Positions 44,252 to 53,386 of a DNA stretch of 64,000 bases are shown here, one piece after another. The number at the start of each line of letters is the position of its first letter. Positions within the stretch are counted from its first letter, which is position 1. Position numbers and translations under genes: made by a program. Source of the DNA: Arenicola marina (lineage: Eukaryota > Annelida > Polychaeta > Arenicolidae). A model generated the notes under the pieces. The model searched no databases. It was not told where the DNA came from and was given only the letters and a program-made list of their open reading frames with translations. The stretch is taken from positions 1,488,001 through 1,552,000 of the forward strand of contig OZ025249.1 in assembly GCA_964019135.1 (NCBI GenBank), given 5' to 3'.

Positions 44252-46903
44252 ATGGCCCCCAGCCCAGCGGGAGATCCCGATCAAGGCCAAGGGGATGCAC
44301 CAGGGTGGATCCAGAATCCTGCGCCTGATGGGTATCCTGCCAATACCAGTGTCCTGGAGGGACCGAGGGTTGACTTACCCCAGCCTGGCACTGTCCACGG
44401 GATCCTGGAGGACGCCATCTCGCGGGAGCCGGCCAGGGCGCGAGCCACCGGACTCCTCAGCGACGACCACTTCCTGTCTTACACAGACCTCAACCGGCGA
44501 GCCAACGCACTCGCCAGGGGGCTGCACCGTCGGCTGAACCAGCTCACCTCACGCGGGGCGGGGTCCGGTGGGGCGGGGTCAGGTGGGGCGGGGTCCGGCG
44601 GGGCGGGGTCCAGTGGGGCGGGGTCCGGCGGGGCGGGGTCCGGTGGGGTGGGGTTCCGGGGCACCAGGCCGCCGGGCTGCCCGAGCCCCGTCATCGCCGT
44701 GGACATGGAGCCGGGTCCAGACCAGCTGGCCGTGGTGCTGGCCGTGTTCAAGCTGGGCGCCGCCTACATGCCGGTGGACGCGCACTCGGCCATCAACAGG
44801 GTGCGCTACACGCTGAACGAGGCCTCACCCGTCTGTATCGTGGTCGATGCCGCGTCGGCCTTTACCAAGGACGCCGACACGGTGTGGTCCAGCTTCCGCA
44901 TCCTCCAGGCTGGCGAGCTGCAGCAGGCTGAGCGGCCTGAGGGCCTCCTCCACACAGTCGGACTGGACAGCGAGACGATGGTGGCTCGCCCTCTGGTAGC
45001 CAGTGTCATCTACACGTCGGGCAGCTCTGGGCGACCAAAGGGAGTAATGCTGAGTCACCGTGCCATCATCAACCGCTTGGCCTGGCAGTGGGAGACCTTT
45101 CCTCTCCGCCCCACGGACATCGGATGCTTCAAGACCTCGGTGTTGTTCGTCGACTCGTTGGTGGAGATGTTGAGCTGCGTGGTGCGCCTGGTCAGCCTGA
45201 CGATCGTGTCCCGCGCGGCCACGGCAGACCCGAGAGTCCTGATCCCTGTCCTGCAGCGTCACGGCGTCACGCGCCTCACCGCCGTGCCCTCCCTCCTCCG
45301 CAATCTCCTCTCCTACCTGTCGCTAGAGAGCTCACAGTCGCCACTTCCGGCGCTCACGCTTTGGATTAACAACAGCGAGGCTCCCAGACTCTCATTGGTC
45401 GACCAGTTCTATGAAGTCTTTCCGTCAGGCAGGACATTGTGCAACTTCTACGGCAGCACCGAGACGATGGCTGACGTGACCTACGAGGTGTTTGAAGGTC
45501 GCGAGCACGTGGCCGCCATGGTGGTAGAGGGCAACTTATCCATTGGCCGTCCGATCTGGAACTCGCGAGTCTATGTCGTCGACGACAGCATGGAGCTCCT
45601 GTCTAAGGGGGACCCGGGCCAGATATGTGTCAGCGGCTACAACGTGGCAGATGGTTACCTTGACGACCAGCTGGTGGACGGGGCCTTCATGCCCAACCCG
45701 TTTAGCTCGGATCCCCGCCACAGAGTGCTCTACAGGACCGGGGACATCGGGCGGGTCGTGGGCGGGCGACTGTTCTTCGAGGGGCGTCGGGACAGCCAGA
45801 TCAAGGTGCGCGGCCAGCGGGTCAACACGACCGAGGTGGAGAGGGTTGTCAGCGGCTGCCGTGGCGTGGAGAAGGCCGTCGTCCAGTGCCAAACCTTCGG
45901 CGACACCTCCGCTGTCATCGTCGCCTACTACACCACAGGGGCCGGCGCGGACCGCCACCTGGAGGCAGAGATTGCCGGTGCCTGCCAGAGGGGCTTGCCG
46001 TCCTATATGCGCCCCAAGCTGGTGCGAGTTGACGAGATTCCGCTGCAGATCCACACGGGGAAGGTGGACCGCCAGGCACTCAGACGACTGTACGAGAAGT
46101 CCTTCAACCGCCAGAGCTCATTGGAGCTCTCTGTCCTCGACGAGAAGTGTCGCAAGGCGCTCAACATCATCGCTCTCAGTCTAAACCTTCCCAGTGGCGC
46201 CATCTGCGGGAGGAAGTCTTTCATGGAGCTGGGGGGAGACTCGGTCAGCTTGGTGTCGGCCTTGGTGCAGCTCCATCAGTACGGACTCCACATCCCGCTC
46301 AGCGCCTTCAGCGGCAGCCGCTCGGTCCAGGACGTGGTTGATCACGTGGTCCAGCTGCGCCACAGCCCGCCGCTGGGCCACACGCTGCACACGGACCGCT
46401 ACGAGGTGCGCATGCTCAGTGAGCTGGGCGCCGACGACGCCATCGTGGGTGTGCTGGCCGACAGCTTCGTGGACAAGGAGCCCTTGCACGTGCTGCTCGG
46501 GGTGACCAGGGACGAGATCCTGCCCTTCGCCTGGAGTCTGTACCGGGAGGCCTGCGCGCGCCGCCCCCGGGACCTGTCCCTCGTCGTTCTGGATCGCGCC
46601 TCGGGGCACGTGGTCGGCGGCGACTTCCTGTTCGAGATGGTGCCTGGGGTGCGGGTGGAGCACCACCCCAGCATGTCACCCATCCTGGGTCTCCTCACGC
46701 AGTTCGAGTCCCCCATCAAAAACGACCTTCTGCGGAGGGGCCCCCAGCCTCTCGTCTACAACTTCTGTCTCTGTGTCCACAAGGACCTGCCCCACACCGA
46801 CCAGGTCAAGATCTGCCACCTGATTGAGGGACGTGTGCTGCTCGTTGCCAAGCAACACGGCTATCGAGGGGTGCTCACCAACAACACCAATCCCGTCACA
46901 CAG
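44252..46903 (+). CDS. ebony: Ebony-type beta-alanyl amine synthase, main exon
   Basis: An NRPS-like protein with three modules. The adenylation domain shows YTSGSSGRPKGV, the segment CFKTSVLFVDS (with the Asp that contacts the amino group of beta-alanine in fly Ebony), NFYGSTETMADVTYE, YRTGDIGRV, GRRDSQIKVRGQR and GKVDRQAL (catalytic Lys about residue 604). A carrier domain has FMELGGDSVS (phosphopantetheine Ser about residue 664). The C-terminal GNAT-like amine-selecting domain ends GYRGVLTNNTNPVTQ, close to fly Ebony's AGIFTTNTSPLTQ. Fly Ebony joins beta-alanine to dopamine or histamine in cuticle and glia. The exon ends at the donor GTGAGT (46,904). The ATG at 44,252 is chosen because it leaves about 45 residues before the adenylation domain; the frame is open further up (to 43,973) in GC-rich sequence, so a 5' exon is possible. 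Confidence 0.9.
44553..44657 (+). repeat. In-frame 15-bp coding minisatellite in Ebony (Gly/Ala/Ser-rich insert)
   Basis: About seven units of GGGGCGGGGTCCGGT encode a (GAGSG)n run at about residues 101-135, inside the adenylation domain between the NRRANALARGLHRRL helix and the strand starting VIAVDME. Fly Ebony has a loop at this place. The unit length keeps the frame, so copy number can change without breaking the protein. Confidence 0.9.
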
Positions 46904-46919
46904 GTGAGTGAGACAGGAG

Positions 46920-47515
46920 ATCGCGTGACGGGTGTAGATGTTGAAAGGGTGATCACGTGACGGGTGTAGATGTTGAAAGAGAGATCACGTGACGGTTGTA
47001 GATGTTGAAAGAGAGATCACGTGACGGTTGTAGATGTTGAAAGAGAGATCACGTGACGGTTGTAGATGTTGAAAGGGAGATTGCGTGACGGTTGTAGATG
47101 TTGAAAGAGAGATCACGTGACGGTTGTAGATGTTGAAAGAGAGATCACGTGACGGTTGTAGATGTTGAAAGAGAGATCACGTGACGGTTGTAGATGTTGA
47201 AAAGGAGATTGCGTGATTGTTGTAGATGTTGAAAGGGAGATTGCGTGACGGTTGTAGATGTTGAAAGAGAGATCACGTGACGGTTGTAGATGTTGAAAGA
47301 GAGATAACGTGACGGTTGTAGATGTTGAAAGGGAGATCACGTGACGGTTGTAGATGTTGAAAGGGAGATCACGTGACGGTTGTAGGTGTTGAAAGGGAGA
47401 CCATGTGACGGTTGTAATGTTGAAAGGGGGATCACGTGTCGGTTTTAGATGTTGAAAGGGAGATCACGTGACGGTTGTAGATATTGAAAGGGAGATTGCG
47501 TGACGGTTGTTGCTG
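46920..47515. repeat. 32-bp minisatellite with TCACGTGA box, about 18 copies (last Ebony intron)
   Basis: The unit is GTGACGGTTGTAGATGTTGA plus AAGAGAGATCAC. It begins about 16 bp after the Ebony splice donor and fills the 688-bp intron up to about 75 bp before the acceptor. Most units contain ATCACGTGAC, an E-box of the TCACGTGA type; a few have GCGTGA or AACGTGA instead. Confidence 0.95.
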
Positions 47516-47591
47516 TGAAGTAGACGCTAGGACACTATGGCCGCTAAAAACGGCAGTTTTCCTTCGGCGACAATCGGTTTTCTTTTTTCAG

Positions 47592-47765
47592 AACATATGC
47601 GAGTATTACTACAACTATGAGGTGCTGTCGACGTTGTTGGTTCGAGACTTTGAGTATGACGGGCGCAGAGTGTTCGCCCACGCCCCAGAGGACTACCACA
47701 TAAAGATGATGGTCAAATACGTGCAACGTCAACGAGACACAAGATCAGAAACGTCTCCATTATGA
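47592..47765 (+). CDS. ebony: Ebony-type beta-alanyl amine synthase, last exon
   Basis: The exon follows an acceptor ending TTTTTTCAG at 47,591 and joins in phase 0 to the main exon (VTQ then NICEYYYNYEVLSTLL). It ends MMVKYVQRQRDTRSETSPL and TGA. The segment matches the end of fly Ebony (LADVYHYKTLLN ... DAPDEQRAIVHWK), which completes the GNAT-like domain. The total protein is about 941 residues, compared with 879 in Drosophila. The difference is mostly the N-terminus and the GAGSG insert. Confidence 0.9.
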   Translation, partial: NICEYYYNYEVLSTLLVRDFEYDGRRVFAHAPEDYHIKMMVKYVQRQRDTRSETSPL

Positions 47766-47825
47766 CAAAACAACCATTTTATCATTCACTTCGCTCCGAC
47801 CTATTGCGACATCAGATCAAACATA

Positions 47826-47831
47826 AATAAA
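47826..47831 (+). terminator. Polyadenylation signal of Ebony gene
   Basis: AATAAA 61 bp after the stop codon, in AT-rich sequence. Confidence 0.7.
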
Positions 47832-48056
47832 CTTGAAAACTACTGGTTATTTAATAGTTTTTTATAGCATTTTCGCGCATTGATGACGTTTACGCGACAC
47901 AATGGATTTGTCAGGATTTCTCGTGCGACACTTAATCAAATTTCCTATCCAGGGTTTAGCATGCAGAGCCTGGGGTGAGCATTGTATTACACCAACTACT
48001 GCTGGCCTATTGCCCATACACCCAAGAACTGAGGCCCAGATGTCATCCCTTGTGCT

Positions 48057-48515
48057 AGAAGCCGGTAAGGGCGTCAGATGTCATCCCTTGGTGTCCTAGA
48101 AGCCGGTAAGGGCGTCAGATGTCATCCCTTGGTGCCCCAGAAGCCGTTAAGGGCGTCAGATGTCATCCTTTGGTGCTCCAGAAGCCGGTAAGGGCGTCAG
48201 ATATCATCCCTTGGTGTCCTAGAAGCCGGTAAGGGCGTCAGATGTCATCCCTTGGTGTCCTAGAAGCCGGTAAGGGCGTCAGATGTCATCCCTTGGTGCC
48301 CTAGAAGCCGGTAAGGGCGTCAGATGTCATCCCTTGGTGCCCTAGAAGCCCGTAAGGGCGTCAGATGTCTTCCCTTGGTGTCCTAGAAGCCGGTAAGGGC
48401 GTCAGATGTCATCCCCTGGTGTCCTAGAAGCCGGTAAGGGCGTCAGATGCTTTCCTATGGTGCATTAGGCGTCAGATGCTTTCCTATGGTGCACTAGAAG
48501 CCGGTAAGGGCGTCA
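48057..48515. repeat. 41-bp minisatellite carrying the EXOSC3 stop codon, about 11 copies
   Basis: The unit on the plus strand is GCCGGTAAGGGCGTCAGATG plus TCATCCCTTGGTGTCCTAGAA. On the minus strand every full unit repeats the last codons of EXOSC3 (GACGCCCTTACCGGCTTCTAG, that is D-A-L-T-G-F-stop) followed by about 20 bp of 3' UTR. The unit at the right edge is the functional coding end. The array would lie in the EXOSC3 3' UTR unless transcription ends early. Confidence 0.93.
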
Positions 48516-48707
48516 GAGAGTCGACGGACCGTGGTCTTGACCTTGCTATTGTCCATGAACTCAGCGCTACAGAGGAGGTTGGCGACGGCGATGGTCTCCT
48601 TGGTTGAGCGTCCCTTCACCCACACACGACCATTCATCCCTAGAGCTACCTCAAAGGGCAGCGAGGCGCCCAGTGTCTTCAGCAAGGGACACTCAGGGGA
48701 AAGGAGC
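48494..48707 (-). CDS. EXOSC3: EXOSC3 (Rrp40), last exon
   Basis: Begins after an acceptor ending TTGCAG at 48,708. With two bases from exon 3 it encodes KLLSPECPLLKTLGASLPFE, then VALGMNGRVWVKGRSTKETI and a helix ending RRLSDALTGF before TAG at 48,496-48,494. GMNGR(V/I)WVK is the KH-like signature of Rrp40. The protein is a cap subunit of the RNA exosome. The final 18 bp overlap the first unit of the 41-bp minisatellite. Confidence 0.96.
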
Positions 48708-48893
48708 CTGCAATACAATGCAATAACTAACATCAGGCACAAAAATAATATGTTACAGCACCAGTAACAAACGAAAGAAAATACAAAACCCTCAACCAAT
48801 AATGAGAAATCTTACCAGTGTTATTCTAAAATATACCATTGTTATATGTTATCCCACACTCCATTCAACAGTTAACACTGAGAGCGGACTTAC

Positions 48894-49045
48894 TTCCTGA
48901 CAAGGTTGACAGGACAGGTGACGAGGAGTCCCCCATCCCTGATGACCCCCATCCCTGCACTGCGCCCCAAGCTGTCGACACACACCAGCTCAGGCTCCAC
49001 ATCCTTGTTGGCAGCCAGCAGGCGTGCATACACCAGGTCTCCCAC
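48894..49045 (-). CDS. EXOSC3: EXOSC3 (Rrp40), exon 3
   Basis: Acceptor ending CTGCAG at 49,046 and donor GTAAGT at 48,893. Encodes VGDLVYARLLAANKDVEPEL, then VCVDSLGRSAGMGVIRDGG and LLVTCPVNLVR. This is the end of the S1 domain and start of the KH part, nearly collinear with human EXOSC3 ([20 protein letters not shown]). It leaves two bases (AA) completed by the G of the last exon. Confidence 0.97.
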
Positions 49046-49153
49046 CTGCAAGGTCCACACATACCATGACAGATACATCAAGAATCTAACCTTCACAACA
49101 TAATGTAGGTCTTAGGTAGGTGTAACCGGTCAGCCATATTCATCTATAACTAG

Positions 49154-49415
49154 CTGGGTGTGCTCTAGCAATTCATTTCATTTAGCCACTGTGGCTAAAC
49201 ATCTTCAATTTTCTTTAGCCACACACATATCCCATCATCCACATATGTGCTGTAGTTTTCCTTTCAGCATCACTGCGGGCAATCAGTTTAGCAAAATTGT
49301 GTTTCGACCATTGATCGCAAAACCAGTTCTTTTTTTCTTTTTTTTAAATGTGGCTACATGCCATATACAGTTGGCTTTAGCCACTGGTGATGTGGCGAAT
49401 GGCTAGCGCACCCAG
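49154..49415. mobile_element. MITE-like element, 262 bp, copy A (in EXOSC3 intron 2)
   Basis: Ends CTGGGTGTGCT and AGCGCACCCAG form inverted termini. The 5-bp ACTAG flanks it on both sides (49,149-49,153 and 49,416-49,420). It contains TTTAGCCACTGTGGCTAAA, a perfect palindrome, and several TAGCCAC motifs. A relative with the same kind of ends is at 53,102-53,381. No coding capacity. The superfamily is not assigned. Confidence 0.8.
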
Positions 49416-49465
49416 ACTAGTAGGCTACAAAGGGAGACATTTATCTTAAGTCCATTAATAGTTAC

Positions 49466-49615
49466 CTTTACATCCGGTCTGTTTTTCTTTGTAGCTCCTT
49501 CAAATGCCAGAAAAGACAATGTTGCCTGTTCGCTACTTCCTATATCAACTCTGAAGACGTCACCAGCTTTAACAGTCATAATTCCAAGGACATACTCTCC
49601 CTTTATTGGCACATA
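49466..49615 (-). CDS. EXOSC3: EXOSC3 (Rrp40), exon 2
   Basis: Acceptor ending TTACAG at 49,616 and donor GTAACT at 49,465. It is 50 codons in phase 0: [20 protein letters not shown], then [20 protein letters not shown] and [10 protein letters not shown]. This is the S1 domain of Rrp40, matching human YVPVKGDHVIGIVTAKSGD and FEGATKRNRPNVQ. Confidence 0.97.
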
Positions 49616-50417
49616 CTGTAATTAAACAAATGTCATTGTCAATTCCATTTGCATGTTTTTATATAACAATCCAACTGATGCTCTTGTGATGGTGGCTTCA
49701 CTACCAGCTCACTGCTTGATGCCAATTTTAAACAGGCCTTTTTATCTCATTTAAAATTTGAAACTGAGGTAAGTCCTTGTAACATTTACAAAAAAATACT
49801 AGATAACTATACTCTATCAATTAATAAATTGTTATCAGTCATTATTTCATTGTTAGAAAATGCAATTAAAGTCAGTACTATATAAAGTATACTGTTATAC
49901 TGGGCGACCAATGGGGGGTAGAATTTCACAAGTATAAGGCCAAACTAAATACACAAGCTGACAAAGGGCTAGGGCTAGAGTTGTTTTAGCCTGAAAACCA
50001 CATATTACTGTTGTAACACAGATACAGTAAAAATGTTAATTTATGCAGTCATCTTGTATAAATCTTATCTCCCCACGCTTTAATTTATATTGAAGGAAGA
50101 AATCTGTTATTTTGAAATAAGGCTGCAAGTAAATGTTTTAGTCAAGATGGGAAAATAGATTTCTTAAACACTGACCAAGTGCACAATAGTTCAGAAGTTA
50201 CTTGTCATCTCATTGCCAACAATCTAATGACAGTAACATCTGATAAGTAATAAGGGGCCAGTCATGGTACCAAAATCAACAAGGGCCAAAGTCCATGCAA
50301 TTCATGCATGATATGGACTGACCTAGCATGAGATGTAAAGTCAAATTTGGTAATGCAGTGCCAGTGGAGTCAAGTTTCCAGTGTGGAATGCAGGATTGTC
50401 AGATGTCCCCATGTATC

Positions 50418-50879
50418 TGTAACGGCCAGGCCTCTTCTTGCGCCGATTTACAAGTTTAGTGGCGCCATCTAGCGAATAGTGGCAGCATAATTCAGGATAG
50501 GTAGAAGAGCACTCGCTAGGGTGAGTTAGGGTAGCAGGACAGGAAGTACAACGGTAGCTTGGTAGGGGTGCGTCTGAGGGGCTCGAGACAGAAGCTGCGG
50601 CAGACTCTAGGGGTTATACTTACTATAAGATGGCCGCAGTAGCTACGGCTATAGTGAGTGTAATTTCTGGGTCTGGTACCTTAGATGTATTCTTTATATG
50701 CGAGGTGCTCTCCTTTCCTATTAGTTACAGTGAGGTTCTGTGAGGTGTTATCATTGGTTGGGATCAGCAGTGTATTATTTGCCTTTTATAACCTGTATTT
50801 TCGCAAGAGCTGATGTCTATAAATAAATACTGGAAGAGTATATTTGCATTTTCTTTATCTTGTATATTTGCTGGTTACA
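50418..50879. mobile_element. Solo LTR, 462 bp (in EXOSC3 intron 1)
   Basis: Starts TGTAACGGCC and ends GCTGGTTACA, so it has TG...CA ends within a TGTAAC/GTTACA inverted pair. It contains ACTATAAGA as a TATA-like box and AATAAA in the last 60 bp, as expected of an LTR read on the plus strand. Length and ends fit a Ty3/Gypsy-type LTR. No internal part is present. No clear flanking duplication was found, so it may be old or the ends slightly altered. Confidence 0.65.
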
Positions 50880-51155
50880 ATATGGAAATTTGTTTGAATG
50901 TGAAAAACTGTTAAACCGATAACCGAGTAGTGAACATGCTGAACTGAAGAATTTAAACCCCAACCCCTACCAAGACAAGTATATCTGCGCAGTCACCACA
51001 ACCTTGGCACGTTACATATCTATCATAATGGCACAGTACAAACACATGGAGCGGAGAGGGACCCAATATCATGTATTTTATATACGGGGGACAGCTGCGC
51101 AAGGGGGAACACTTCTGCATGCCACAGCGGCCAGATATTCATGAATTAGCCATAC

Positions 51156-51344
51156 CCGTTTTTGCAAGCAATCCACCCAATAAACATTGGGCTCCCGATG
51201 TCTCAGTTTTCCAGGCTTGGTGACAACGATGTCTTCACAATCCCTACGGAGGCCAGGCCCGAGAATAGTTTTACCCGTAGTTTCTGATTCCTTTAAATGC
51301 GAAATCTGTTCTCCAGGAAGTACAAAGTCCCCTACAGAAACCAT
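51156..51344 (-). CDS. EXOSC3: EXOSC3 (Rrp40), first coding exon
   Basis: ATG at 51,344-51,342. Encodes MVSVGDFVLPGEQISHLKES, then ETTGKTILGPGLRRDCEDIV and VTKPGKLRHREPNVYWVDC, ending LQKR before the donor GTATGG at 51,155. Human EXOSC3 has GPGLRR, LVTKCGRLRHKEP and VYWVDSQQKRYVPVKG at matching places. The four exons give a complete 234-residue protein; human is 275, the difference being a longer N-terminus. Confidence 0.95.
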
Positions 51345-52565
51345 TCCAAAATCGTTACGTCTTTATTCGTTCAACGCACAATGTCATGCTTGCGCCCCAT
51401 GCTTGTTATGTTTTAGTTTTGGCCTCGTGCGCAGAAGCTTTTTACGGGTTCATAATAATACCGAATCGCACCGGAAAGGAATCGAATCAGTCAATCTGGA
51501 CATTATACATTTGTACTTACCATGTCATATATATATATATGCTAATGCCTTCCATTTCTGTTTTAGTGAAAAACAATAAAAAAATAATCGGTTTCAGCCC
51601 TTAGGGGAACGTGGGGCAGAAAATATACCAGCAACTTACGTCATTTGGCACGCGGGGAATCGGTAAGAAACAACATGAGTATAAAGCAAGATTCGTTATT
51701 TTTCTAAGTTTTGATCTAATTTCTCAGCTCGTCTCGATGGTATATGACAAAATATGCTTGTTAATTGATCTTGAAGTCCCAAGGACATGGGAAACCTTTT
51801 TTATTAACTGACTGAACTTAGCGACGACCGAATGGCATAAGTCCTATTTTAATTGCTTCACGTTAAACAATGGCCCCATGTTGCCTCTGATAATTTAGAG
51901 GCATCTCAATATATCCCTGCATTAAAAAAAGAGGTAAAAAACGGGATGGAATGGACCGGAAGAATGGAACCGAACCGGACCGGAATCCAATTTCAAAGAG
52001 ACAAGTAAAACAATTTAAAAGCATCGATCTCAATATAACAAAAAGTTGTAAAAACAGAAGGTGTATATTTATAGACATATAATAGTATCGTATTTGATGA
52101 AAACAGACACTTCTCGGAGTGTCACCAATAACTCAGCATTAAAAAAACAGAACTTGTAAGTATTTATCGGTCATTGTATTTGATGTTCCGTAATAAAAGT
52201 TTTGAAAATATAAACTTTTTGCATATTATTTATTATTATTTTTCCCTTAAAACAAGTGCCAGCATAATTTACATTGGCGTATATATTGCAAGTATAATGT
52301 TCAGATTGACCGCTTTCGTTCCGATTCAGCTCCTTTTCCGTCCGATTTGGTTCCGTTTCGTTCCGGTATTTTTATGGACCCACTTTGTACCTTCGTCACA
52401 CCCCGCTAGGGGGTTCCAAAACAAGTTGCTGGCTGGGCGACCCCCCACGATGAGAGGGACGGAGCGATTCCAAAAGAGTGAAAGGGTATTCTAATTACCG
52501 AACTTTATGTAGGATAGCTGCTTGGACGTGCCCGCTCTGGGGAATTGCAACATTTTTCAAAATAC
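51345..52565. other. Region upstream of EXOSC3, no gene seen
   Basis: The EXOSC3 promoter should lie in the first few hundred bases; no TATA box is evident close to the ATG. Further right the sequence is AT-rich, then has repeated GAACCGGA/CCGTTCC-like fragments (51,950-51,990 and 52,310-52,370) but no clear element. Confidence 0.5.
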
Positions 52566-52890
52566 CGTCTCGGTATGGAACTAGCATTAGTCGGATACCG
52601 ACTTGGTATGGACACAGCATTAGCCCGATACCATCTCGGGATGAAACCAGCATTAACCAGATACCGTCTAGGTATGGAACCAGCATTAACCCGATACCGT
52701 CTAGGTATGGAACCAGCAATAACCCGATACCGTCCAGGTATGGAACCAGCATTAACCCGATACCGTCTAGGTATGGAACCAGCATTAACCCGATACCGTC
52801 TAGGTATGAAACCAGCATTAACCCGATACCGTCTAGGTATGAAACCAGCATTAACCCGATACCGTCTAGGTATGAAACCAGCAGCGACTC
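52566..52890. repeat. 33-bp minisatellite, about 10 copies
   Basis: The unit is GGTATGGAACCAGCATTAAC plus CCGATACCGTCTA. Left copies are more diverged (ACTAGCATTAGTCGG) and the right ones nearly identical. As 33 is eleven codons, it opens frames on both strands, none of them a gene. Confidence 0.95.
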
Positions 52891-53101
52891 TGATCGGTAG
52901 ATGCGGTGGGAGGTAACCGTTGGATTTGATCCAGTGCGCCGTTGAATTCCCTGACATGCCGAGAAAAACCCGCTACTTTAGCGACCGGACGCCCCCCCCC
53001 CCCCCCCCCCCCCCCTATGAACCGGGTCCCCCTGTCAGCACCCCATTAATTCTCTGCTACCTCCCGGCCGGCGGGCGCAGACCGTACACACGTACGGTCC
53101 G

Positions 53102-53381
53102 CTGGGCTCGCGCCACGATATTTTTTTCAGTAACCAATTTGGCTAATTCCGTGGAAAAACATTAGCCAAAATTAGCCAAATATATTGGTTATAAATTCGT
53201 TATAAATCTCATAATTGGAGACGAATGTAGTAGATCTACCATGTAATGTGAACTTGAAAAAAAATGTGTTTGTAGTTGAAATTTTATATTCGCCATTTTG
53301 GCGAGTGTCCAGGAAGTTCTTATCGCCAAATCCCGAATTTTCTCGCCAAATGGCTATTGGCGAATGCTAACGCGAGCCCAG
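53102..53381. mobile_element. MITE-like element, 280 bp, copy B
   Basis: Perfect 11-bp inverted ends CTGGGCTCGCG / CGCGAGCCCAG, flanked by the 5-bp GTCCG (53,097-53,101 and 53,382-53,386). The interior is AT-rich with AGCCAAA and GCCAAAT motifs and an inner end GGCGAATGCTAACGCGAGCC, close to GGCGAATGGCTAGCGCACCC of copy A. No coding capacity. A C tract of about 24 lies just before it (52,992-53,015). Confidence 0.85.
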
Positions 53382-53386
53382 GTCCG

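Noticed and set aside
45536-46666. Several 100-210-codon frames on the opposite strand and in other frames of Ebony
   Set aside because: Shadow frames caused by the high GC content of the Ebony exon.
44252-47765. AASDH or a bacterial-type NRPS instead of Ebony
   Set aside because: AASDH has a beta-propeller after the carrier domain. Here a GNAT-like segment collinear with fly Ebony follows, and the gene has an intron.
52478-52957. Repeat-protein frames on both strands (SRYGTSINPIP and GSIPRRYRVNA types)
   Set aside because: Caused by the 33-bp minisatellite.
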